Of a DNA stretch of 64,000 nt, positions 53,475-64,000 are shown one piece after another. A program made the position numbers and the translations under genes. The stretch covers positions 80,305,249 through 80,369,248 of the forward strand of contig OZ038423.1 in NCBI GenBank assembly GCA_964036155.1, in the 5' to 3' direction. The notes under the pieces were generated by a model, which saw only the letters and a list, made by a program, of their open reading frames with translations, searched no databases and was not told the origin of the DNA. Source of the DNA: Diploscapter coronatus. Its lineage: Eukaryota; Nematoda; Chromadorea; Rhabditida; Rhabditidae. Every line of letters begins with the position of its first letter. Within the stretch, counting starts at the first letter, position 1.

Positions 53475-56400
53475 TTAGAAAATGGAGTGCATGAGCTTCT
53501 TGGATTCTTCGTAAGTGACGAATAAGCTTCCAGAGGCGAGGCAGGTACGGATGTTCGTCGCCATCAGGCCCTTGTAGAGGCCGCGGATGCCTGCAAATTT
53601 TATTTTATTTTTCATTTTTTAAAGCTATTTCTATAGAATATTTTTCAAGTTGTTTTTGCAAAAATATTTTTAAAGGATTTTTTTTAAAATTATTATTTTC
53701 TTTCATTTATTTTTAAATTTACCTTGCTCCTTGTAAACCTGTGCCAGAATCTTCGAGAAACTGCCTCCGCCGCTCACCTGACATTAGAATTCTAGTTCTT
53801 TTTCTTGAATGCATAATTTAATCTACAGAAATCGGGAAAACAATGGCTCGTTAGATTTAGAAATTATTTTTGAAAACTTTTAAAAACATTTGAAGCATTG
53901 GTCTCTTTCTTCGATTATTAGATTCTTCAGTTCTTTTAAAACATTTCAAAAATCTAAATTTTTTTGGATTATAAATGTAGGGGGCCAAAAATAAGGAAGA
54001 GATCGCACCTGCATCCGACTTTTGACGACATCGGCCGGGAAGATCGCCGTCCACAGTGCCATACCACCCATCGCGCCGGAAATCGCCGTTTTTAGGAGAC
54101 CTGCAGTTTAAAATTTTTAGCCTTTTTTTAATTGTAGTTTTTTCCTAATATTACTCTTTAGAGTTTGATTTATACAAATTTATTTATAAAAAAATGGCTA
54201 TCAAATCGCCTCAAGTTCTGATTTCCTATCCAATCTTTCGAAACATATCCAAAAACTTTACACAGAGCTCTTTGAGTAACACGATTTTTAAGAGAATATC
54301 AGTTCAGCTGAAAATTTTCGTTTTTTTCTAGAAAAGATTTTATGCTTATTTATTTGCCTTTATTTTTGATTCTTACCGATATCGTCCTTAGACTGTCCCT
54401 CTTTCGCTAACATGTACCGCGTCGTTTCGTAGGCGCCGAAAAAGAAGAAATAGCCGGGTACCTGGAAATAGAAATGTTGAAGAATATAAATAATGGGAAG
54501 TAAGAACTATTTTCGGAAAAAATTGGAATTCTTGTCTAACTAACTTTTTTGAAGACAAGGAATAAATTTTGAAAATGATGGAAGATTGACATTTACCTCT
54601 CTCGCCAACGTGGGCGTCATTCCGACGAAAAACCCGAGCGGACCCCGCTCCCTGACAATGTCCCGGCACACCGAGAACGGGGTGCTAAACTAGATTTTGA
54701 TTAACATTTAAAAAATGTAAGTTTCAAGGAAGTTCATAACAAAATAGAGATTTTGTAGCGAATAATGATGAAAACTCGTTTAAAATGCTTCGATAAATTT
54801 ATGATAAAAGCCTAAATTTTTCAATAATGAAAGAAAGCTAGAAGTAAATAATCATAAAATCATATTTTAAAGTATGTTTAATGCAAACTCATAATGAAAT
54901 GAGTTATTCGTAATTTAACCATGCCATGGAAACGATTTTTCAATTTTCAAATTTTTGAAGGGGGAAATCCCGTACCATTTCACGCCGGCCTCCCTGGCGC
55001 TTTGGAGCTTGCACTTGACGAGCTCCGTCGGGCAGAGAACGGTCGCTGCGAAAATTGCCGCCAGAGAGCCACTGAAAATTAGTAAAAGATTATTAAAACA
55101 TACAAATTTTTCGTCAAACAAAAGAAACTTGAATGTTATAGAATAGAAATTGAATACTTTTACGTAACGATTCACTGAATTTTTGTTAATTTATGGATAG
55201 TCTAGGAAAAGTTGTGCATAAAGAAGATTTTAAAAAAAAATATATATATATATATTTAATTTAAAGAGAAAAATATGGTAGAATCTATCGCACCTGACAG
55301 CATTTTCCACCGAAGACATGTCCTTGACGTCATTCCGATCCAGAGCGAAGCCGACTAACTGAAAATTTACCTTTTTCTCATTTTTTAAAATATGCTTTAA
55401 AAATTCAGATATTAAATATGTTTAAATGTGAAAACAGTGATTTGAATTTGAAATGAATCACCTTTTGACAATACCCATAGGCAGTGAAGAGCACGGCGTT
55501 TTCAGCGATGTTCGCGGCGAGCGCTGGGATAGTTCCTGAAACTTAAAGTTGAAAAAACGACGTTTGACAAAATCAAAGCTAAAGTTGTGGAGTACTTAAT
55601 TCGATTGAGGAAAGTAAAATCGCATGAAAAGGGTTATTTGAAAAAGTTTCAATTCGAACACTTTATGCTTTATGCGCCTATGTTTCAAAATAGTCCGATG
55701 ATTTCATAACGATTTTTGATTAATCATGTGGAAACTTATGTGCAAAACTTATAAAGACAAACGTGCATAGAGAGTATAGAAACTCGTTCAAGTGTAATTT
55801 TCTTTTCATACAATATTTGATGTTTGAGAAACATTTCAAGGATTCAATGTGTATTTCTCGAAGTGCTGCCGAGATTCCATTGGTTTCAATAAAAATAAAA
55901 ATAAAGATACGAACCCGCGTAAAGTCCTCGTATGCCCTCGAGTCTGTAGGTCTCCTTGACGCAGAAGACCCAATTCGGATAAAGATGGGGAAAGGTTTGC
56001 AGCTTAACCTTCGCAGTGTCCAATGGCTGACCCGCGTACACGTTCGCTGTGCCACCTGAACAGCGAGTTCCAAGAAAACAAAGGGATCTATTGTATTTTT
56101 ACCCACGAAGCTATCCTCACGTACCCTCTTGTTCTTTTACTCCCTTCTATTTATCTCTTCCCCTTGCTATTTTCCAGGAGACGGGGGTAAAAAGTAAAAG
56201 AAACCAAAAAAGCTGAATTTTCTATGTTTCGAAATTTTTTAAATGGCTGATATAGCATTGTTAAAGTTACTTCCACGTAGACAGAAATTCCAGAAGAACC
56301 CAATTATGCTATTATGTCTTCTTGGGTTTCAAAAAATTGCAAATCATTTTTAAATTCTAGAAAATTTAGCTCCAACCTGGGAGTCGTATTTATCACCGAA

Positions 56401-57051
56401 TTCAAAAATAAAAATGAACCTTCGAAACTAAGCGAATTTTATAGAAGCAGCTAGGCTTCAGAATATCTCATTACATTTTTCAAAATTTTCATTTCTAATA
56501 GAATCGAGTCGTTTTTCCGAACCAAGTTTCTCCAACCTACCGAGCGTTCCCGCGATCAGATCGATGACGCCATCCTTTATATGCGAGGCGGCCGCGTGAC
56601 TTGTGGACGCATGTCCTTCTGAAAAATTAGCGTAGAATTGATCTACTTAAAAACTCTAATAGTAACTCCAAAGTTAAATTAACTTCAAGATAAAGTCGAC
56701 TATATCGTCTCGAAGTTTTATTTTTAAAATCTACTATGCTACTAGGTAAAATTGATTAGATATTTTGGGTCTGAAATAAAGCCTCAAGATAATGCCAAAT
56801 TAACCTCTGAATTCTAACTTCAACTTCAAAAAGCAGACGTTGTAAATTTTCAAACCCGGGATGCTCGCCCGCATGCAATTAGAGTGTGCCTTATCGAGCG
56901 AGTGAAAAAGAGCGTATCTTCTTTCGGTTTCTCGAAAAGGCACACTATTTCGTTAATGCGGGTCTGAAAATTTACAAGCCTGCTCCAGAAGGTTGAAACG
57001 TTACATTGGAATTTTACCTGTCGCCCCTGGCGTAGACGCGTCCCTTTTCAT
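53475..57051 (-). CDS. Mitochondrial ornithine carrier, SLC25A15 (ORC1) type
   Basis: Exons in transcription order: 57051-57018, 56618-56541, 56055-55915, 55535-55462, 55358-55294, 55071-54976, 54684-54597, 54461-54377, 54100-54009, 53777-53723, 53590-53475; 307 aa (human 301). It is a three-repeat mitochondrial carrier of the inner membrane. Repeat signatures are [23 protein letters not shown] and [11 protein letters not shown]. The second, together with [16 protein letters not shown] and [14 protein letters not shown], is specific to the ornithine/citrulline carriers of the urea and arginine pathway. The start is the only ATG that keeps the first exon open; an AG at about 57080 (minus TATTGCAG) could accept a spliced leader. 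It lies 1.4 kb downstream of ulp-1 on the same strand. The C. elegans counterpart is, from memory, T10F2.2. Confidence 0.92.
56834..56982. mobile_element. MITE family G, copy 4 (ornithine carrier intron 1)
   Basis: The ends CAGACGTTGTAAATTTTCAA and the complement CAGGCTTGTAAATTTTCAGA; arms continue with CCCGCAT and ATGCGGG. The core reads GAGTGAAAAAGAGCGTATCT, then TTTCTCGAAAAGGCACAC and TATTTCG. Confidence 0.8.
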
Positions 57052-58487
57052 TCTCCCTACGTAACTCGTTTAGCGATCTGCAATATATTGGCATCATTAT
57101 CAATTGATGCAACTGATAAGGAACGATGAGTTGATGATAAAGGAAAAAGAGATAAACGAAGACAAAGATCAATCACGTTACACAAACGTACTTATTTTGT
57201 ACCTGGTGACTTTTCTAGGTTATTTGGGGAATTCAAGAATACAAAATAAATCCTAAAACATAACGAAAATAACAAAAATGTACATGTATCAAGCGGTAAA
57301 ATACCATTTTTTCCGAAAGTTGAAGAAAGTAGAAGAAAACATCTTTATCGTAAAAAAATAATTTTCGTTAATCGCTGAAAAATGAAAAATCTCAATAACC
57401 CGCTCAAGAAAACGGGTAAAAATGGATATAAATTCAGTGCGAAAAGTCAATTGCTTAGATGAGATTTTCAGATAAGTCGCGAAAACCGGATAAAAATTGC
57501 TGCCTTAGCCCTTGAAAAATAAGATTTACTTGAACTTTTCCAAAAAAAATCTTAGAAAATGAGACCAACTTGAGAAATTAATGATAATAAATATATCTCC
57601 GCAGCATAATTTAAATTCGGCATGAAGACAAAAAATTTTAATGAATAAATTAACCCCATAATTTTTAGAAGAAATCTAAATCTGAAGTTAAAGGAATGGA
57701 AAGATATTTTACGCTCACCCGTACGAGAAAAAAAACGAAACAATAAAGAATATTTGATAATCATGTGAAGAAAGATCAATTGAGGGGGAAATAAAATCGA
57801 GAAACAAGTCATAAACTCGGAAATGAAATTGCATTTTCGCCTGATAATGAAATTCCAAAAAATGGTGATTTCAAAAAACATCTTCAAATTTCCTGATGAC
57901 AGCGAATTCTTGAAGGTCATATTTTTCGAATGCCCCAATTTAGGTAGATTCACGAAGAAAAATATTCGAGAGATGAGTAGGGTCAAGAATAAATAAAATT
58001 CACACATTTTAAAACTTCACTAAACGTTCAAAAGTGTTTTTAAAATAGATGAAGTTTTTAAAATAAGTCAATTCTCCAGCGAATCTATGCAAAAATAAAA
58101 CTAGGTTCAAGTCTTGGAACGACGCTCTCCAAAACAACCGCTTATTGCCAAATTGCATCATCATCATGCTGCCCTCTATTTGTACCCTGCAATTCGTTTA
58201 TCATTTGCCTTTTCCTCTTTTCGCCGAAATCAAAACATTTCACAATACTATTGACTCTATATCTGGTCAAGGACTGATTTTTCTCATGATACAAGAAATG
58301 TGGGGGTGTAAACAAGAAGGAAAGAATGAATAATTCAAGAATTTCGTCAATGAAAAGTGGGATTTTCTATTTTATTTTGAAGGAAAAAACATTCAATCTT
58401 CATTCTTTCTTAGAACAATATGCGAATTTTCATTTGCTTACGTTTTCGAAAACAGAAAATTGATCGAAGACAGAACGTTCCCCTACC
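57052..58487. other. Spacer between ulp-1 stop and ornithine carrier start
   Basis: About 1.4 kb, AT-rich. A 151-codon open frame on the minus strand at 57552-58007 is Phe/Ile/Leu/Lys-rich with no family resemblance and no splice context; I treat it as chance. In a nematode operon this would be an intercistronic region, though longer than usual. Confidence 0.5.
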
Positions 58488-61400
58488 TCACATCAGCTGC
58501 TTTGTACATATCTCGTACACCATCCGACGACGGTAATAGTCCATATGGGACTGAAACAAGTTTTTTGATTTTCTGTTTAAAAAAATTAATTCTAGTTTTC
58601 AATCTTTACCTGGTTGAAGAGGATATCCGCTCTTCTTGCAGCGAAATCGGCAAAATGGGTGGCAAACACACCGCAGTCGCTTCCGTTCATCTGGAGTGGG
58701 ATGTCCTGGAAAATTAGCATAGACCATCAATTTGGCGGGAAGGTATATTTGCATATTTTTGACTACTACTATTTTTACAGATAACACCTCTAACCATTAA
58801 ATAATAGCTCTCGAGAATTGCATTGAAATAAGGCATTTTCTTGAAGCTTATGTTTGAAATTTTTCGAAAATCCATTATTTTGGGTTCGTATGTTTCAGAA
58901 AAGCACAGATCTCATACGTTGTTTCATGGAGACATTGTTTTTTCGAATATGAAAAAATAATTTTAAGAACTAGAAAAATTATAACAAAAAAATGTTTAAT
59001 TAAAAAGCCCACAAATCTCTGTCCGATTTGCCATTCGGAGGTGTCGAACTCGGTATTCTTCTTGTCCAGCGATTCTGCCTCGAGGTAGTCACTGAAAAAG
59101 ATGTAATTTTTTGCTTGAGAAAATGTCTATTTTCACAAACTCTTCATTTTTCAGTATTTTTAAAAATCTTTCTATGTTTTTTTAAATTATTGCAATTTAG
59201 TTTTACCGCAATTTTTCCGGGATGCCGATTCGGTCGTCGCCGCACAGCGAGTCGTAGTACTCGATGCGCTTCTCACCCAGATCGATGATCTGGCAAATTT
59301 CCAATTTTCTTTATTTCAAAATTGTAATTTTTAATTTTTACAATTTGAACTTTTTTAACTTCTATTCGTCATCTTTATTTGTTTTCTAATTCAAATAAGC
59401 TTCAAATTTTTCTTCCTTATGGATATAATCTTATTTTCCAATTTCTAGAAAATTTGAAATAATCGCGCGCCCTCAAAGAATACGCAATTCTTCTAAAAAT
59501 GCACTTTTTCGAATATAATAAAATGTAGACTAGTTCAATCAAAGCGACAGTATTTCTGACTGCAGCCTCGCCTTTGTGAAGTCCTAATTTTGATCTTGCA
59601 GCCCTTAGAAATTGACTCGTTTTGAAATTTGAAACGGGCCAATGCTGTAGACTGCTTGAAAATGGCCATCCAACTACCACTTGACCACGGAAACATCCGA
59701 ATCACATAGGTTTCAAGGGGTGTAGAAATGAGAATTCAATAAAAACGATTGTTTTGGCTAATTTTTTCGTTCAAATTTCGAAAAATACAAGAAAAAATCT
59801 CACGGCCATGCACCAGTGAACGGTGAGGTGTATGGGGACGAGGATGATATCGTACGAAAAGATATCGACTTTGCGAGTCCATCGCTTCACGCCCGCATAG
59901 CCCCGCTTCAACAGAGTCTCAAAGAAGAACGAATTGAACATGTAGGTCTGAAAACACACATCATTTTTCGCCATCTTTGGAATATTCAAAATTTTAAACG
60001 TTTTTTTTTCAATTTGACTTTGAAAAAAACTGAAAACCTCGCCGTCAAAAAGTAAGATCTCGAAAGAAAATTCTTAAAATTAAAGAAAAAATCGTACTTT
60101 AATGAAACCCATCACTTGAGTTTTTTTCAAAAATTGGTAGAACAAAATCTGTTAACCTTAGGAAAGCTGGCGTCTTTCTCAGCGCGGTCGACGACGAGGT
60201 TGAGATAGAAATTGATGATTTCGTCGTTCAGCCATTCGGCTCCCTTCAACGTCAGCAGGTCCTTCCTGGCCACTTTGATGGAGAACGCCTGAAAATTTCG
60301 GCATTTTCATGCCATCTTCAAATGTTTTATAAATAAAATGGCTATAGAGGTAAATTTGAAAAAGCATAGAAGATAAGGCTCCAAAAATTAAACAAAGTAA
60401 CTACCTCCGAGAAGACCTCGTCGTGCGGTAGGGACCTTGTCCAAGCGGATTTGCACAATTCGATCGCTTCCGGGGGCAGTGCTGAAAGAAATCAAAATTG
60501 GTGAATTTTCCTGAAATTAGTCCGAGTTCTGCAAAAATTCGATATGTTTCAGGTTCAAGAATTTTCAAAAGAAACAAACACGCAGATAATTTATCTCACC
60601 AGGAAACTCGTTCTTGGGCTTTGGTCTAGGGACGTAACGCGTTCCTTTTACCTCGAGCAGCTTACGGCGGCGCGTTTCGATTTCATCTCTGAAACTTTTC
60701 GTTTTTCTTAAATCAGATGTTTCAACATATTTAAAAATCAGATTGGTCGTTTCATAGAGAAATTTGGCACCTCTAACTGTGCTTCTTAACAACGGATCTT
60801 AAATACCAAGGAAAACTATATGAAATATCAGTTTTCTATATTCCAGGAGAAAGACCGAACATATGTAAAATCCGGATTTTATATATCCCAGCAAAGAAGG
60901 TGTATATCAAATGCCTTGATTTTCATACAAAATTTACCGTTTCTGTAGCCGCGAGAGCTGGCGGATATCGTTCTCGACGTTCCCCTCGACCGCTTCCACC
61001 CACGCATTCTGGCTCTCTTCCACGAACCTGCAAAATTTTGAAATAGCGAGTTTCTTCTGAAACCTAGATTTTTCGAGTAAAATATCTATGAAACATGATT
61101 TTCAGTTGATACACGTTTTGAGAAGACTAAAAAATAAAAAGACGAGAAGTTTTCTTTTTTGCATAAAAATTTTAACATTTACTTAGCATAATCTCTGAGT
61201 ATTTGCGGATCGCTCAGCGTGATGCTGTTCATCCTGTCCAGAATGTCCTGAAAATTTGCTTTTCTTTCCTTTTTCAATTAGTCGTCATCTTTCCCGCTTT
61301 CGATTTAAAACTTGACGTTTTATCACGGCCTATTGTAGTACTCGTTCGTTCTTTTCTTTGTTTTGGGCAAATGAAATATTTTTAAAAAATAAATAAAATC

Positions 61401-62780
61401 CACTTACTTCGATCTTCTCCGTTCCCAAAGTGGTCGACATTCCGGTGCTGCTGGCCTTGCCCGTGCTTTCGGCTAAAAGCAATCATTATTCGAGTTTAAA
61501 GTTCTGATTTATCGATTTAATAGCGCTTTTTATTTTATCAAGAAACCAGATATTATTTTGAAGTTTGATCAACTCAAAAAATAGGATCCCGAATTCAAGC
61601 AACTTACGAGGTCTGCTCCCCGAATCTGTATCCGACGGAGTGGTTCTGTTTGACGAGGACTGAACCTCGTCGCCGGACGCATCGAATCTGGGCTGATGGG
61701 GGTGGGGGTTGCCAAACGGGTTGTTGGATAGGTTCGAGTTGGTGGGCTCCATGACTGCTAAATCTTTTTGTTATTTTGAATTCAAAATTTCAAGACTAGA
61801 AAAATTTGAATAGAAATCAGCAACTTTTTGGCAAAATTTTCCAGGATTGTTTTTACTTTTTATTTTACCCGGAACGTTTCTGGGGTGGCGCCTGTTGAAC
61901 GAGCTGTACGTATACTCCATTAGGTTTTGCGGGATCTGGAAATTCTTGAAATAAGTTTCATCAAAATTCTTAAGACACTGATGAAAATTCACACCGATAA
62001 TAATTGCATTCTTTGATAACATCGCTAATGAAAACTTGAAAAGTGGGTCATTTTCCCCGAATGTTTTTTTTCAAAATATCGATCAGACGTTGCGCAATGT
62101 TTTCGAATCGCGCGCGGTTAACCCCGCATGAAACTAGATAGTGAATATTTTCGAGAGACGGAAAGAAGGAATGCTTTTTCGTCTCTCGATAAATAAAGCA
62201 CACTATTTCGTTTCATGCGGGGTTAACCGCGCGCGGTTTGAAAACATTGCGCAACGCTGATATCGAGCACTTCCTTATTCAATATTATAAGAAAATACGA
62301 AAAATTAGCATAAAACCCATTCACTTACGGCTCTGATTTTGTCGAGCCAGCTGAGTGAGAATCGGGCCTTTTTGGGCAGCGGCTCGCCGGTGTCCATCGA
62401 CTCGGGGGCCTGCGCGGAGCAGGAACCGGTCGATTCGAGTGAGCCCACTTGATCTTCTTCCTCCTCCTGAAAATTCGGTTTTAAACTTTAATTGACTCCT
62501 TTTTACTTAAATTTATTCGTATTTTTCAGTTGAAATTTAATCTACCATTTTCCTACTAAAAATTAAAATAATCAGCTTTTTTCTTTTTAAACTTGTAAAT
62601 TCTAGACTTACTTTAGCTCTAGACAACTTATTTTAAAATTTCAATAAAAATTTTGCATCTCTAGATTTGTGGAAGGTCACTTTCGAAGTGGCATGAAATA
62701 TGACAACGCAACCTCGTGAGATTTTCAAGAAGTGTATATTTTATGGGCTTTTTTTCTTTATCTTCTACCTGAGCCTCCAT
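58488..62780 (-). CDS. ulp-1: ULP1/SENP-type SUMO protease
   Basis: Exons in transcription order: 62780-62769 (open back to the acceptor at 62843), 62466-62329, 61935-61869, 61757-61608, 61472-61408, 61247-61183, 61027-60938, 60688-60600, 60481-60405, 60288-60157, 59947-59804, 59289-59207, 59091-59013, 58705-58610, 58550-58488; 449 aa from the chosen ATG. The catalytic domain (about 235-449) has the C48 peptidase order: [12 protein letters not shown], the His of HLTVHW (339), the Asp of YYDSLCG (356), and the Gln and Cys of [11 protein letters not shown] (402, 408). It cleaves SUMO precursors and removes SUMO from proteins, mostly at nuclear envelope or nucleus. The N-terminus is acidic and Ser-rich. 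The C. elegans protein is longer (about 700 aa, from memory), so an upstream exon may be missing; the frame of the first exon stays open upstream to the acceptor but meets a stop before it. Downstream of prp-19, same strand. Confidence 0.88.
62084..62259. mobile_element. MITE family G, copy 5 with 8-bp duplication (ulp-1 intron 2)
   Basis: It has TIRs of about 47 bp, starting CAGACGTTGCGCAATGTTTT with CGCGCGCGGTTAACCCCGC inside, complementary to the right end apart from three or four changes. Flanks ATATCGAT and ATATCGAG agree at 7 of 8 positions. The core is CGAGAGACGGAAAGAAGG and TCGTCTCTCG, then GCACACTATTTCG. The best preserved family member in the window. Confidence 0.85.
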
Positions 62781-62843
62781 GTTCCGTATCCGGACAGCGA
62801 CCGGATGGTGAGGCTGAACGGGGGTTCCGAAAATGCGCTTCAG

Positions 62844-63625
62844 CTGAATTTTTCAAAAATTCCTTGAAAAAATTGAAAATTCTTGAGTTTTCTTGAAAAA
62901 AAAGTATATAAAAGTCTAATTTTCCCTACAAATTTGAAAATTGCAACATTTCAAATAATTTTTTGCAATATTGAACTTTGCAGAGTTGAAGAGGAAATTA
63001 GAAAGGCTAAAAAAAAGAATAGAGATATCCAAGCGTTATAAGACGCTATCTTCAAAATCTCATAAAATCGAGAATTACAAATTTTCACGAACATCATATA
63101 TTATCAACAACGAGAGGGGATAAAATGATACTAAGGATAAAAGTAACAGCGAAGAGGAAAGAAAGCTGGTTACAAATAGTAAGTCTTATCAAAATTGTAA
63201 TATTTTCACCATAAAAATTTCGGAAGAACGAAATTTTTCACCCTAAAATAAATAGGGCAAAAATTTTGTGAAATTCAAAAGTGTTAAAATACTCACGAAC
63301 CCACCTCGAATAAAAATAAAAAACAACACGGAATAAAATAAGAGACCATTTCAAATAACAACGAAAAGATTAAATTTGGGGAAAAATGAATTTTTCGAGA
63401 TGTTAAAAAGTAGACAACTACGGTGAAATGAAACAGGAATAAATTATAATGAGATTATTTTCAGGATTTTCGAGATACCGTATTCCTTTGTTAGATTGCT
63501 ACAGCAGATTTAAAAAATAGAACTTGTTACAGTATCCTCTAAAATGAACAAGAGTTACTGTACCTTTTTAAATAGCTACAGTGATCTCTCAAGAATAAGG
63601 GTTACGATATCTCTCCGTCCTGGTT
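62844..63625. other. Spacer between prp-19 stop and ulp-1
   Basis: 780 bp, AT-rich, no convincing exon. The first ulp-1 exon is preceded by AAAAATTCAG (minus strand, at 62844-62853), which could accept either a cis-spliced upstream exon or a spliced leader, as expected for a downstream operon gene. Confidence 0.5.
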
Positions 63626-63742
63626 TTACGCGCCGTAGATGCGCAGCGATTTGTCCATGGAGGTTGAGAGGACGGTCTTCGCATTCTCCCCGAATCGCAC
63701 TCCGGTCACCGCGGCGGTGTGGTCGGAATACGTCGCGAGGGT
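63626..63742 (-). CDS. prp-19: Prp19-like WD40 protein, last exon only (truncated by window edge)
   Basis: The final 38 codons and a TAA, preceded by a TTTCCAG acceptor at 63743. The peptide [20 protein letters not shown] followed by [18 protein letters not shown] is the last WD40 blade. The pattern H-TGVxFGxxAKxxxSTxMDxSL matches the C-terminus of Prp19, the U-box ubiquitin ligase of the spliceosomal NineTeen complex. Position next to ulp-1 supports this, because C. elegans prp-19 (T10F2.4) and ulp-1 (T10F2.3) are neighbours, from memory. Only one exon is visible, so another WD40 protein is not excluded. The rest lies beyond 64000. Confidence 0.72.
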   Translation of the reverse strand, partial: TLATYSDHTAAVTGVRFGENAKTVLSTSMDKSLRIYGA

Positions 63743-63886
63743 CTGGAAATAGTTTTCTTCAACTTTTAGAATTTAAAAAATATGTTTCACAGATATATCA
63801 TTTCAAATCTTTTTGCGATTCTATAGTTTTGAAGCGACTTATTGGCGGCTTAAACTTATAAGATATAAAAATTTCAAAAGTGCGAA

Positions 63887-64000
63887 CAGAATTGCAACGT
63901 TTTCGAATCGCGCGGTTAACTGCAGAGAACGAGATACAGTGTATCAATTCGGTAGAGAAAAAGAGCACGTCTTCTTTTGGTCTCTCGAAATGATGCGCCA
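63887..64000. mobile_element. MITE family G, copy 6, cut by the window edge (prp-19 intron)
   Basis: Starts CAGAATTGCAACGTTTTCGA and continues with ATCGCGCGGTTAAC as in 62084-62259. The core GTAGAGAAAAAGAGCACGTC and GGTCTCTCGAAATGATGCGC follows. The right arm is off the window. Confidence 0.75.

Noticed and set aside
57552..58007. 151-codon open frame on the minus strand between ulp-1 and the carrier
   Set aside because: Phe/Ile/Lys-rich as expected from AT-rich DNA read by chance; no start context, domain or neighbouring exons.

Overview
The window is nuclear DNA from a free-living-type nematode, most likely a rhabditid or diplogastrid relative of Caenorhabditis. The genes are intron-dense, with short introns ending in TTTTCAG or ATTTTAG. 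AG dinucleotides suitable for trans-splicing lie just upstream of several start codons. The base composition is AT-rich outside exons, and every recognisable protein is closest to a C. elegans or general metazoan family. The species cannot be named from the sequence alone. All gene models below were built by hand from splice signals, reading phase and family knowledge; in every model the exon phases close exactly.

Layout: (1) 1-790, a decayed Tc3-like mariner transposase on the minus strand, cut by the left edge. (2) 930-4901, a 4 kb gene-free upstream region with two clusters of GATA sites and four small transposon copies. (3) 4902-8753 plus, a GATA factor of the ELT-2 type (474 aa, degenerate first finger). 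(4) 9517-11767 minus, a MOSPD1/3-like ER protein with an MSP domain (208 aa). (5) 14392-20733 minus, a DDX3/LAF-1 DEAD-box RNA helicase (714 aa, 20 exons). (6) 20734-22949, a head-to-head promoter region. (7) 22950-51908 plus, a TRIP12/Ufd4-type HECT ubiquitin ligase (2020 aa, 54 exons, about 29 kb). (8) On the minus strand, a co-directional trio in transcription order: the last exon of a Prp19-like WD40 protein (63626-63742, gene runs off the right edge), a ULP1/SENP SUMO protease (58488-62780) and a mitochondrial ornithine carrier (53475-57051). From memory, C. elegans has the same trio in the same order (T10F2.4 prp-19, T10F2.3 ulp-1, T10F2.2), so this looks like a conserved operon-like cluster.

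Functionally the genes are housekeeping or developmental regulators: gut transcription (ELT-2), ER membrane contact (MOSPD), translation and RNP granules (LAF-1), ubiquitin and SUMO turnover (TRIP12, ULP-1), splicing (PRP-19) and mitochondrial ornithine transport. They are not one pathway.

The most distinctive property is the non-coding part. More than twenty short hairpin or terminal-inverted-repeat elements (MITEs) of several families sit almost exclusively in introns, some with clear 8-bp target duplications typical of hAT transposons. Several otherwise different families share an inner core built from GAAATAG and CTATTTC arms. A heptamer, ATGTTTC or its complement GAAACAT, recurs in a large share of introns. 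I did not find a clearly novel protein-coding system; these non-coding patterns are the best candidates for something undescribed.
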